DNA of 64,000 nucleotides from Brevibacillus thermoruber 423 (GTDB lineage: Bacteria; Bacillota; Bacilli; Brevibacillales; Brevibacillaceae), in assembly GCF_000454065.1 (NCBI RefSeq), contig NZ_KE695651.1:128248-192247 (forward strand), given 5' to 3'. Below the pieces are notes generated by a model. It was not told where the DNA came from. It was given only the letters and a program-made list of their open reading frames with translations, and did no database searches. Each line of letters starts with the position of its first letter. Within the stretch, counting starts at the first letter, position 1. The translations under genes and the position numbers were made by a program. This document shows positions 26,632 through 34,541 of the stretch, piece after piece.

Positions 26632-27072
26632 CTACGATTCCGCGTGCAGATATTGTTCGTACGGCGTGTAATCGATCTGTTTTTTCTGCAGGTGCTGAAT
26701 CAGCCACTTGTGATCCCGCTTCGGCGTGGCGATGATGTAGCCTTTGACGATCAGCTCGATGGTGATGGTCGTCGCCTTTTCCTCCAGGGCGAGCTGGCCG
26801 ATCTTCGCCGCGATCGAGCGGCGGGCCACATCGCGGAACAGCTTCGGCACCGGCTCCACCAGTTCGTTGAGCAGTGCAAGCCCTTCATCCGTCCACATGG
26901 AGCGGGTCTGTTCGATATAGTAGTCCTGCCAATCCAGATCGGATTTGCCGTCCTGTTTCGGCATGGATTTCAAGAACTTGCGGAACATGAAATACCCGCC
27001 GATGCCCATCAGCGCGACCAGAACAAACGTCCAGCCGATGATAAACAAGGAAAAACCCGTGGACATTTGCAT
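26632..27072 (-). CDS. DUF2621 (YneK-like) membrane-anchored protein
   Basis: This 146-residue protein has one N-terminal membrane helix (FSLFIIGWTFVLVALMGIGGYFMF) and a soluble region with DWQDYYIEQTRSMWTDEGLALLNELVEPVPKLFRDVARRSIAAKI, which matches my memory of the DUF2621/YneK family in Bacillales. Its function is unknown. The start is ATG with GAGGTG upstream on the minus strand. It is separated from the next minus-strand gene by about 75 nt. Confidence 0.7.
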   Translation of the reverse strand: MQMSTGFSLFIIGWTFVLVALMGIGGYFMFRKFLKSMPKQDGKSDLDWQDYYIEQTRSMWTDEGLALLNELVEPVPKLFRDVARRSIAAKIGQLALEEKATTITIELIVKGYIIATPKRDHKWLIQHLQKKQIDYTPYEQYLHAES

Positions 27073-27363
27073 AGCGTGTGCAACACCTCAATCCTGTTCT
27101 TCTAAGCGCAACTATAGCGCATTTCACGCTTTCCAACAAATCTTTTTTCCACGCGCTGTACGCCGCTCTCACCAGGGGTGCCTGGATACAGCGTACTAGA
27201 AGCGCAGGCCGTTTGCAAACGGACGGGCCGGCCGGCAGCGGCGAGCGGAAGGCGGCATTCCGTCCGCGTTGTCGGGCGGATGTGCAGAGTGGGCGGTTTG
27301 CTCTTCCCAAGCGCACATACAATTTAGTATTATTAGAATGAGACTCAAAAGGAGCTGACGCCC

Positions 27364-27738
27364 ATGTTCAAGCTAGGACAACGTGTCGTCATCGTTGCTG
27401 ACTCCTTTGAACAAGGGATGCCGATTGGTGAATACGGGTATCTGATTGGTCGTGACCGAAATCCCGACAGCGCGTTTGCGTGGATTGTACGCATTCCGAA
27501 GATAGATAAGCAGTACGCTGTGCCGGAAGAGGACATCGCCTTGGAAGAGAAGCTGATCGAGCAGGAGGCGGAACGCATCCAGCGGGAAGCTCTGCTTGAC
27601 TTTGCGCTGGCTACGCGCAACGAGGCCCTCTTCCGCCAACTGATGGGCATGCAGGACGAAGCAGCGGACAATGGCGACCCTGTTAAGGAATCAATGGAAG
27701 AGTTCATTCGCAAAGTGAACATAAAAGCCTGGATCTAA
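27364..27738 (+). CDS. IDEAL-domain-like small protein
   Basis: This 124-residue protein has a small N-terminal beta-rich part (LGQRVVIVADSFEQGMPIGEYGYLIGRDR). A C-terminal helical stretch REALLDFALATRNEALFRQLM resembles the IDEAL domain found in several short Bacillales proteins, some of which are regulatory adaptors. The start follows AAAAGGAG by 8 nt. Its function is unknown. It precedes a TPR protein gene on the same strand by about 100 nt. Confidence 0.6.
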   Translation: MFKLGQRVVIVADSFEQGMPIGEYGYLIGRDRNPDSAFAWIVRIPKIDKQYAVPEEDIALEEKLIEQEAERIQREALLDFALATRNEALFRQLMGMQDEAADNGDPVKESMEEFIRKVNIKAWI

Positions 27739-27843
27739 CGGGGGCCCATGGACAGCGAACGGTTTCCTTTCGGGGAAATCGTTCTTCTTCTTGGGGACAT
27801 TTCCCTGTTTGACATGGCACAGAGACGAAAGCGAGGCTGTTGC

Positions 27844-28809
27844 ATGTCGGAATTTGTGACGTTTACCAACGAATTTGGCCAAACGATCCAGATGTCGCGC
27901 GAAGATTACCAGAAGAAAGTGATTCCGAACTATCTGGACAAGTACTGGGACGAGAAGGAAAAGCTTCGCGATTTTGCGATGGGGCTGGTGCGCGACCAGT
28001 TCACCGAACAGGCGGCCGTCGCGGCCGATCGCCTGCTGGAACTGTACGGACCGATCGAGTCTGCGCTCATTTTTCGCGCCGTGGTGCACATGCAGGCGCG
28101 CGAGTTCGACAAGGCCAAGACGATGCTGATCGACTGTCTGGAGCGCTTTCCCACCTCCGGCACCGCCTGCACCAATCTGGCCAAAATCTACGCGTTTCAG
28201 GGCGAAGAGGCCAAAGCGTTTGAAACCCTGGAAGCCGGGCTGTTCAAGGACCCCAATCAGGAAAACGGGCTGAACATGTACGTGGAAAGCTTCCTGCAGT
28301 TCAGCAAGCGGGACGAGCTGAAACAGCGGCTGGAGGCGCTTGCCGCCAAAGAGGGGGCGTGGATGCCGCAGCTCCACATGGCGCGCCTGTTCCTGACGGA
28401 GGGCAATCTGCTGAAGGCGATGCAGTGGTACAGGCAGGCCATCGAGAGAGCCAAGGGGAAGGACGAAGTGGTCATGACCGTCACCGGCGAGCTGGGACAA
28501 GCCGGGTACGTCTATCAACTGATCCAGATCTGCGAGGAGTACTGGTCACCCGCGTTCCCCTTTCCGTATGCGGGGTTCAACTACGCCAACGCGCTGCTGG
28601 CCACCGACCAGAAGGAGAAGGCCATCGCCGTGCTGCGCGAGATGCAGCAGCATCTGCCCGACAAGTACAAGCCGATGGTGGACCATTTTTTGGCCCGGGT
28701 GCCGGGAGCGCAGGAGACGGAAGCGGCGATGCGGGAGCAGGCGCAGGCGCAGACGGTACCCAGACAGGAAGAATCGAACAAAAAGAGCTGGTGGAAGTTT
28801 TGGCAATAG
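27844..28809 (+). CDS. Tetratricopeptide-repeat protein
   Basis: This 321-residue cytoplasmic protein contains helical repeats of TPR type, for example ALIFRAVVHMQAREFDKAKTML, TACTNLAKIYAFQGEEAKAFETLE and QLHMARLFLTEGNLLKAMQWYRQAI between residues 70 and 210. It ends in a charged tail with KKSWWKFWQ. TPRs mediate protein-protein contacts; no partner can be named. The Shine-Dalgarno (GCGAGG) is weak. An upstream in-frame ATG at 27814 has none, so 27844 is chosen. A strong terminator follows. Confidence 0.75.
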   Translation: MSEFVTFTNEFGQTIQMSREDYQKKVIPNYLDKYWDEKEKLRDFAMGLVRDQFTEQAAVAADRLLELYGPIESALIFRAVVHMQAREFDKAKTMLIDCLERFPTSGTACTNLAKIYAFQGEEAKAFETLEAGLFKDPNQENGLNMYVESFLQFSKRDELKQRLEALAAKEGAWMPQLHMARLFLTEGNLLKAMQWYRQAIERAKGKDEVVMTVTGELGQAGYVYQLIQICEEYWSPAFPFPYAGFNYANALLATDQKEKAIAVLREMQQHLPDKYKPMVDHFLARVPGAQETEAAMREQAQAQTVPRQEESNKKSWWKFWQ

Positions 28810-28824
28810 CCCGCTTGCGTCCAG

Positions 28825-28859
28825 GTGTCCGGCAGTACGTACGGCCGGACGCTTTTTTT
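28825..28859 (+). terminator. Terminator after the TPR gene
   Basis: GTGTCCGGC pairs with GCCGGACGC around AGTACGTACG, followed by TTTTTTT. Confidence 0.88.
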
Positions 28860-28879
28860 GTACAGGGGAGGGGACGGCA

Positions 28880-29272
28880 ATGCTGCACCATGTGGAACTG
28901 TACGTGTCCGATTTGCGCCGGTCGGCCGCCTTTTGGGGCTGGCTGTTGGAACAGTTGGGATACGAGCCGTTTCAGGAGTGGGAAAACGGCGTCAGTTGGC
29001 GATGCGGGGAGACGTATCTGGTCTTTGTCCAGGCGGAGGAACGGTTTCTCGACATTCCCTACCACCGCTGCCGGGTCGGGCTCAACCATCTGGCGTTTCA
29101 CGCCCGCAGCCGCAGGCAGGTGGATGCGCTGACGGAGGAACTGCGCAGGCGGGGCGTGACGATCCTGTACGAGGACCGTCATCCCCATGCCGGAGGGCCT
29201 GATCACTACGCGGTGTACTTTGAAGATCCGGATCGGATCAAGGTGGAAGTGGTGGCGCCGGTGTGGGGATGA
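28880..29272 (+). CDS. VOC-superfamily (glyoxalase/bleomycin-resistance-like) protein
   Basis: This 130-residue protein has the two beta-alpha-beta-beta-beta modules of the vicinal-oxygen-chelate fold. Candidate metal ligands are His3/His4 (LHHVELYVSD), a central His in LNHLAFHA near residue 73 and a Glu in IKVEVVAP near the end. Family members isomerise, cleave or bind small molecules; the substrate is not evident. ATG 28880 follows GGGGAGGGGA. It is bracketed by a terminator upstream and a convergent Nudix gene downstream. Confidence 0.82.
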   Translation: MLHHVELYVSDLRRSAAFWGWLLEQLGYEPFQEWENGVSWRCGETYLVFVQAEERFLDIPYHRCRVGLNHLAFHARSRRQVDALTEELRRRGVTILYEDRHPHAGGPDHYAVYFEDPDRIKVEVVAPVWG

Positions 29273-29287
29273 GGGCGCGGGCATGCT

Positions 29288-29701
29288 TCACGGCGACCGG
29301 CGGGAGCGGAGCACGGAAAGGAGCGGGTCGCGGTCTTCCGGAAAGGAAAGTTCCAGATGTTCCAGCGCCTCTGGTGAAATCCATGCCACCTCGTGAATGA
29401 GGCCGTCCGGATCGTGGAGACGAGGATGGCCGCCGATGATCTCCGTTTCAAAGTAGTGAACCGTAATCTGGGCATCGTTCGATTTCATTCGCTTCACCCA
29501 CATCTCGCGCCGTATCCGCACCACGAACCCGGTTTCTTCCCATACCTCGCGGACGCAGCATTCTTGAAGCGTTTCGCCCGGCTTTTTGCCGCCGGAAGGA
29601 ACAGACCAGCGTTTTGGCTCTTCGGGTGTTCCCTGAAGCACCATCAGCAATTGCCTGTGGTCGTTGACACACACGGCGGCAGATCCTTCCCACACGAACA
29701 A
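29288..29701 (-). CDS. Nudix hydrolase
   Basis: This 137-residue protein contains a complete Nudix box (GGKKPGETLQECCVREVWEETGF; GX5EX7REUXEEXGU) near residue 38 that binds Mg2+ and hydrolyses nucleoside-diphosphate-X compounds. The substrate is not predictable. A start at TTG 29701 gives 8 nt from AAAGGAGG; the in-frame GTG at 29710 overlaps that Shine-Dalgarno and is unlikely. It is convergent with the VOC gene, with only 15 nt between the stops. Confidence 0.82.
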   Translation of the reverse strand: MFVWEGSAAVCVNDHRQLLMVLQGTPEEPKRWSVPSGGKKPGETLQECCVREVWEETGFVVRIRREMWVKRMKSNDAQITVHYFETEIIGGHPRLHDPDGLIHEVAWISPEALEHLELSFPEDRDPLLSVLRSRRSP

Positions 29702-29764
29702 GTGAGCCACCTCCTTTGTCTTGGCATCATTTTACCATGGACAAACGGAACGTGCTTCACGCAG

Positions 29765-29802
29765 ACCGGCGCCGTTCCCCGCGAGAGCGGAACGGCGCCG
29801 GT
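29765..29802 (-). terminator. Perfect 14-bp hairpin after the ABC operon
   Basis: ACCGGCGCCGTTCC pairs perfectly with GGAACGGCGCCGGT around a 10-nt loop, 10 nt beyond the permease stop on the minus strand. There is no clear T-tract, so it may be a terminator or an mRNA 3'-end stabiliser. Confidence 0.55.
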
Positions 29803-29811
29803 GCCAAGCCT

Positions 29812-30618
29812 CTATTGAAACTGGCGGGTGAGCAGCCGTTCGAGAACGGCGACGCCTTGATACATCAGGGTGGCGACCACCGCGATGATCGCCAGGCTCA
29901 CCATCACCAGGGTAAAATTGAACACCTGAAAACCGTAGATGATCAGATAGCCCAGCCCTTTTTGCGAGACGAGAAACTCGCCGACGATCACGCCCACCCA
30001 GGAGAGGCCGACGTTTACCTTGAGCGTGGAGAGAATCGTCGGGATCGTGGCGGGCAGGATCACCATCGTAAAGGTTTGCCGCTTGTTGGCGCCCAGCGTC
30101 TGGACCACCTTGACGTAATTGGGGTTCACTTCCTTGAAGCTGGTGTAGATCACGATGGTGGTGATGATGACGGAGATGGCGCATCCCATCGCGATCACGG
30201 AGAGCAGGCCGGGCCCCAGACCGACGATGAAGACGGGGCCCAGCGCCACCTTGGGCATGCTGTTGCCGACCACGAGATACGGCTCCAGCACCCGGGAGAG
30301 AAAAGGGGACCACCAGATCAGGGTGGCGAGCAGCGTGCCGAGCAGCGTGCCCAGCAGGAAGCCGACAACGGTCTCCCCCACGGTCATCGCCACGTGCGGC
30401 AGCAGGCTGCCGTCCAGCATCAGCGACCAGAACAACTGCCACATTTTGGACGGGTAGCTGAAGATCAGCACGTTGATGGCGTTGGCGCGGGCGAGGCCTT
30501 CCCAGACGCCGATGAACAAGAGCAACAGGGCCAGTTGGGTGGCGACGATCAGGCAGCGCTGTCTCGCTGCCTGTCTCAAATGGCTGCGGTGGATCGCGTC
30601 AATCTCATTTGGCTGCAT
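29812..30618 (-). CDS. ABC permease (SsuC/TauC/nitrate-type)
   Basis: This 268-residue permease has about six hydrophobic segments and the EAA loop-like region NYVKVVQTLGANKRQTFTMVILPATIPTI near residue 165-195, typical of the SsuC/TauC/NrtB/ThiX family. It pairs with the ATPase gene it overlaps by 14 nt and with the lipoprotein encoded first in the operon. The substrate could be sulfonates, nitrate, taurine or a pyrimidine. No thiamine riboswitch precedes the operon. The ATG at 30618 is inside the end of the ATPase gene. Confidence 0.85.
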   Translation of the reverse strand: MQPNEIDAIHRSHLRQAARQRCLIVATQLALLLLFIGVWEGLARANAINVLIFSYPSKMWQLFWSLMLDGSLLPHVAMTVGETVVGFLLGTLLGTLLATLIWWSPFLSRVLEPYLVVGNSMPKVALGPVFIVGLGPGLLSVIAMGCAISVIITTIVIYTSFKEVNPNYVKVVQTLGANKRQTFTMVILPATIPTILSTLKVNVGLSWVGVIVGEFLVSQKGLGYLIIYGFQVFNFTLVMVSLAIIAVVATLMYQGVAVLERLLTRQFQ

Positions 30619-31402
30619 CGGACACCACCTCCATCTCTTTCCATACCTGGTGAAACAGCTCGTGAAACCCGGGATGATTGCGGGCGTCAAACGGCAGCGC
30701 TTCACGGATCGCCGCCGGCACGACCACTTCGCTGCTGATGCGGCCGGGATTGCGCGCCAGGATGTACACCCGGTCGCCCATCGCAATCGACTCGGACAGG
30801 TCGTGCGTCACCAGCACGGCCGTTTTTTTGTGGCGGCGCAGGGCGGAGAAAATCAGGTCCTCCAGCTTCAGTTTGGTCTGGTAGTCCAGCGCCGAAAACG
30901 GTTCATCCAGCAGCAGGATGTCAGGCTGGCAGGCGAGCGTGCGTACCAGCGCCACCCGCTGCCTCATCCCGCCGGAAAGCTGCGACGGATACGCCTTGCG
31001 CACGTCGGCCAGTTCCATTTCCTCCAGCAGATGCAGGGCGTACGCTTCCGTCTCCCGGTTGCGGATGCCTTGTATGTCCAGGCCGAGGAAGATGTTTTCC
31101 TCGATCGTGCGCCAGTTGAACAGAAAATCCTGCTGCAGCATGTAGCCCACCTGGCGGGAGGTTCCCTCCACCGGCCGTCCTTCGATCAGAATCTTGCCGG
31201 CCGTCGGTTTTTCCAGCCCGGCGATCAGGGAGAGCAGTGTCGTTTTGCCGCAGCCGCTGGGGCCGACCAGGCAGATGAACTCGCCTTCCTCCACGCGCAG
31301 GTTGATGTCCCTGACCGCCATGAACGCCCTGGACGTCGTGACGTAGAGATGGGTGACGTGGCGCAGCTCGATCTTGGCCGGCAGAGAAAGAAGCTGGTTC
31401 AT
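30605..31402 (-). CDS. ABC ATPase (SsuB/TauB/nitrate-type)
   Basis: This 265-residue ATPase has Walker A GPSGCGKTT, Q-loop MLQQDFLFNW, signature LSGGMRQR and Walker B ILLLDEPFSALD, the pattern of the SsuB/TauB/NrtD group. The extra region after the H-loop (ARNPGRISSEVVV) is also typical. It energises the importer with its two neighbours in a compact three-gene operon (spacing 5 nt upstream, overlap of 14 nt downstream). Confidence 0.88.
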   Translation of the reverse strand: MNQLLSLPAKIELRHVTHLYVTTSRAFMAVRDINLRVEEGEFICLVGPSGCGKTTLLSLIAGLEKPTAGKILIEGRPVEGTSRQVGYMLQQDFLFNWRTIEENIFLGLDIQGIRNRETEAYALHLLEEMELADVRKAYPSQLSGGMRQRVALVRTLACQPDILLLDEPFSALDYQTKLKLEDLIFSALRRHKKTAVLVTHDLSESIAMGDRVYILARNPGRISSEVVVPAAIREALPFDARNHPGFHELFHQVWKEMEVVSDAAK

Positions 31403-31407
31403 GGAGC

Positions 31408-32400
31408 TTACTTCCCTTCCTTGGCGGTTTTGGCGAACGTGGTGTTGACCAGCTTGGCGTAATCGACGCGCTGTTTCAGTTCACCCGCCTGGTCCATGAT
31501 GTCCTGCAGGAGGTTCCACTCGGTTTCGTCGAGAATCGGGTCGGTGGCGTACGAGCCCTGCTCCAGATAGCGTTTGACGGAGCTTTCCAGAATCTCCGGC
31601 TTGACCTCCTGGAAGTAGGGCGCGATCACCTGGGCGGTCTCTTGGGGAGAGTGGCTGGCCACCCATTGTTGCCCTTTGTAGATGGCATTGGTAAACTTTT
31701 GGATAGCGGTTTTCCGCTCGTCGAGATAGCTTTGTTTGGCCATGTACGAGGTGTAGGGAACCGTGCCGCTTTCCTTGCCGAACGAGGCGACGACGTACCC
31801 GATGCCGTCCGCCTCGAATTGGGACGCCTGCGGCTCGAACAACTGGACGTACGCTCCCGTCCCCGAGGCAAAAGCGGAAGCGACGTTTTTGAATTCGATG
31901 TTCTGAATCAACTGCAGGTCGGCGTGCGGATCAATGCCGTGCTTTTTCAGCACGTACTCGCCGACCATCTGCGGCATGCCGCCTTTTCGCTGGCCGAGAA
32001 AGACGCTGCCCTTCAGTTGGTCGAAGCTGAAGTGATCCAGCTTTTGGCGCGACACGAGGAAGGTGCCGTCCGTCTGCGTCAACTGGGCAAAGGTGATGAC
32101 CGGATCGGCCGCTCCCTGCTGGGCGACGTAAATGCTCGTCTCCGAACCGACCAGCGCCACGTCGATGCCGCCGGAGAGCAGGGCGGTCATGGTTTTGTCC
32201 CCGCCCCACGTGGTGGTCAGCTCCACGTCGAGCCCTTCCTCTTTGAAAAAGCCTTTTTCCAGCGCGACATACTGGGGGGCGTAAAAGATCGATCGGGTTA
32301 CTTCCCCGATCCGTATTTTTTCCGGGGCGTCGGCACAGCCGGTCAACAGCGCCGTCAGCGCCAGTCCGGCGGCAAGCCCCAGAGAGAGCAGTCGCTTCAT
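31408..32400 (-). CDS. ABC substrate-binding lipoprotein (NMT1/SsuA-like)
   Basis: This 330-residue protein has a signal peptide with lipobox LLTGC (Cys22) and the NMT1/SsuA-type domain (IRIGEVTRSIFYAPQYVALEKGFFKEEGLDVELTTTWGG). It is the extracellular ligand-binding part of the importer and the first gene of the operon. The second of two adjacent ATGs is chosen, giving 6-7 nt from GGAGGG. The ligand is unknown; sulfonates, nitrate or hydroxymethylpyrimidine-like compounds are all used by relatives. Confidence 0.85.
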   Translation of the reverse strand: MKRLLSLGLAAGLALTALLTGCADAPEKIRIGEVTRSIFYAPQYVALEKGFFKEEGLDVELTTTWGGDKTMTALLSGGIDVALVGSETSIYVAQQGAADPVITFAQLTQTDGTFLVSRQKLDHFSFDQLKGSVFLGQRKGGMPQMVGEYVLKKHGIDPHADLQLIQNIEFKNVASAFASGTGAYVQLFEPQASQFEADGIGYVVASFGKESGTVPYTSYMAKQSYLDERKTAIQKFTNAIYKGQQWVASHSPQETAQVIAPYFQEVKPEILESSVKRYLEQGSYATDPILDETEWNLLQDIMDQAGELKQRVDYAKLVNTTFAKTAKEGK

Positions 32401-32534
32401 CATAATCCCTCCTGACAGGTCAAGTGCCTGAACGATTTGCCTGATGTAGGGTATGCGCCCCCTGAAAAAAGGGTGAATGCCCAGCGTCCGGACAGGCACC
32501 TGGACGTCAGGATGAAAAGGAGACCAATCGCTAC

Positions 32535-33512
32535 ATGATCGTTACCTTCCTGGGAACCGGATCGGGTGCCCCGTCGACGCGACGAAACGTCAGCGGGATT
32601 GCCCTTCGCTTTGTCCAAACAGGCAAGTGGTGGCTGTTTGACTGCGGCGAGGGCACGCAGCACCAGATTCTGCGTTCGCCGCTAAAAGTGAGTCAATTGG
32701 AAAAAATCTTCATTACCCACCTCCACGGGGATCACCTGTACGGCTTGATCGGCCTGCTGGCCAGCCGCTCGCTGCGCAACGACGAGGCATCGGCGGTGGA
32801 GCTGTACGGGCCGCCGGGTGTGGACCGCTACATCCAGGCGGTGATGGACGTCAGCCCCGTCCATCTGCATTACCCGCTGCATGTGCACATCATCGAGGAA
32901 GGGACCGTCTGGGAAAACGAAGAGATGACGGTGTCATGCCGCCGGGTGCAGCATCGGGTACCGGCGTACGCCTATGCCGTGGTGGAAAAGGATCGCCCCG
33001 GCGCGTTTCTGGCGGACGCGGCCAAACGGGCCGGCATCCCGCAGGGGCCGCTGTACGGGGCGCTGAAGCGGGGAGAGCGGATCACCCTGTCCGACGGCCG
33101 TGTCTTCGATGGCCGCGATTTTGTCGGTCCGGCCCAGCCGGGGCGGAAAGTGGTCTACAGCGGAGACACGCAGCCGTGCCGCGCCGTCCGGGAACTGGCG
33201 GCCGGGGCCGACCTGCTGATTCACGAGGCGACGTACGCCTACCGGGACAAGGAACTGGCCGTGCGCAGCGGCCACTCCACGGCCCGGGAAGCGGCCCTGC
33301 TGGCCCGGGAAGCGGGGGTGAAGGCGCTCTGCCTCACCCACTTCAGCCCGCGCTATGAAAATGAAGACGGGGACCTGACGATGGCCGATCTCTTGGCGGA
33401 GGCGCAGGACGTCTTTCCCAATACGACGCTGGCGGAGGATTTTGCCAGCATCCCCGTAAAACGGGTACGCGGCACGGTGGGAGAAACGGAAAATCCCTGC
33501 TATAATGAATGA
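32535..33512 (+). CDS. rnz: Ribonuclease Z
   Basis: This 325-residue protein is a metallo-beta-lactamase-fold tRNA 3'-processing endonuclease. It shows HxHxDH (His62, His64, Asp66, His67), the N-terminal LGTGSGAPSTRRNVSG block, the exosite-like region GAFLADAAKRAGIPQGPLYGALKRGE near residue 155, and the later VYSGDTQPC, HEATY and GHST motifs. RNase Z removes 3' trailers from tRNA precursors lacking an encoded CCA. The start follows AAAGGAG at about 12 nt. It appears monocistronic with the short gene downstream. Confidence 0.93.
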   Translation: MIVTFLGTGSGAPSTRRNVSGIALRFVQTGKWWLFDCGEGTQHQILRSPLKVSQLEKIFITHLHGDHLYGLIGLLASRSLRNDEASAVELYGPPGVDRYIQAVMDVSPVHLHYPLHVHIIEEGTVWENEEMTVSCRRVQHRVPAYAYAVVEKDRPGAFLADAAKRAGIPQGPLYGALKRGERITLSDGRVFDGRDFVGPAQPGRKVVYSGDTQPCRAVRELAAGADLLIHEATYAYRDKELAVRSGHSTAREAALLAREAGVKALCLTHFSPRYENEDGDLTMADLLAEAQDVFPNTTLAEDFASIPVKRVRGTVGETENPCYNE

Positions 33513-33536
33513 TCATCATCAGGAAAGAGGGAGAGC

Positions 33537-33761
33537 ATGAAACGGGTTACCTTTGCAACACCGGAAGAACTGCGGGAGCACTGCCTGCGGGAGAACCTTT
33601 CCCTGATCGTGGAGTACCGTGACGAGGAAAACCGGCAGCGGCAGGTCGTCCTGGCGGGAGAGCGGCTGAACGAGCTGGAAGCCTACATCGACCGCCCGAA
33701 AGCGGAGGCGTACTTCCGCAAAGACGGCATTTTTCACGAAGTGGTGGCCGGATGGCGGTAA
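33537..33761 (+). CDS. Short hypothetical protein
   Basis: This 74-residue, charged, soluble protein begins MKRVTFATPEELREHCLRENL and has no recognised domain or signal. It lies 24 nt after the RNase Z gene with GAGGGAG before the ATG, so it is probably co-transcribed with it. Codon pattern and ribosome-binding site support real coding. Confidence 0.6.
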   Translation: MKRVTFATPEELREHCLRENLSLIVEYRDEENRQRQVVLAGERLNELEAYIDRPKAEAYFRKDGIFHEVVAGWR

Positions 33762-33806
33762 CCGGTGAAGAACAGAGAGAGAACCGGAGAGGATAGGTGA
33801 ACGGGA

Positions 33807-34472
33807 GTGTCCGGGAAACGAATCGGCGGGCCGCTCGTGGTTCGCTACGCCATGTTTGTGCTGGGGCTGTTCATCGGCGCGTTTGGCTGCGCGCTGACGA
33901 TCAAGGCCCACCTGGGCGTCTCGCCCTGGGATGTGCTGCACATCGGCCTGCAAAAGACCTTTGGGCTGACGATCGGCATCTGGTCGCAAATCGTGGGGGT
34001 CATCGTCATCCTTCTTTCGTATGTGCTGGCGAAAATCAAACCGACGTTTGGCATGTTTTTAAATATGGTCTGCTTTGGCAGTTTTCTCGACTTTTTTCTC
34101 TGGCTGGACGTCGTCCCGACAGCCGAAACCATGCTGGAACAGCTGCTGATGCTGCTCGCCGGTGTGCTGGTGATGGCCGTCGGCACCGGGATGTACATCT
34201 CCCCGCGGCTGGGCGCGGGGCCGCGCGACAGCTTCATGCTGGCGATGAACGAACGGATGGGCTGGAGCATTCAAAAGGTGCGCATCGCCATCGAGGTAAC
34301 CGTCCTGTTGGCGGGAGCGGCCCTGGGCGGACCGGTGTCGATCGGCACCGTGCTGATCGCGCTGCTGACCGGCCCGCTGATCCAGCGCACGATCCCGTTC
34401 TGGCAAACCGTCATGCAAAAACCGTACGGGATGGCGCCTGCCCCCCAAGCCAAAAAGCCTGCAGCTTCTTGA
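33807..34472 (+). CDS. YczE/YitT-type integral membrane protein
   Basis: This 221-residue protein has five to six hydrophobic segments and the pattern YAMFVLGLFIGAFGCALTIKAHLGVSPWDVLHIGLQ, then GTGMYISPRLGAGPRDSFMLA, which is characteristic of the YczE/YyaS/YitT group. In B. subtilis, YczE influences lipopeptide production by an unknown route, and other members have no known activity. GTG 33807 follows AGGTGA by 8 nt. Its 3' end overlaps a bidirectional terminator shared with the convergent cyclase gene. Confidence 0.82.
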   Translation: MSGKRIGGPLVVRYAMFVLGLFIGAFGCALTIKAHLGVSPWDVLHIGLQKTFGLTIGIWSQIVGVIVILLSYVLAKIKPTFGMFLNMVCFGSFLDFFLWLDVVPTAETMLEQLLMLLAGVLVMAVGTGMYISPRLGAGPRDSFMLAMNERMGWSIQKVRIAIEVTVLLAGAALGGPVSIGTVLIALLTGPLIQRTIPFWQTVMQKPYGMAPAPQAKKPAAS

Positions 34473-34490
34473 CGGAGCGCAGGCTTTTTT
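34452..34490 (+). terminator. Bidirectional terminator
   Basis: AAAAAGCCTGC pairs with GCAGGCTTTTTT; it serves the YczE-like gene and, on the other strand, the convergent cyclase gene. Confidence 0.85.
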
Positions 34491-34541
34491 GGCGTTTGCA
34501 AACGGCAGGGAGGACGGACGACGGGCGGTTTTGCCGTTCGG

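Noticed and set aside
32401..32534. TPP riboswitch that would make the ABC operon at 29812-32400 a thiamine-precursor importer
   Set aside because: The conserved CTGAGA and ACCTGA core of a TPP riboswitch is not found on the minus strand.
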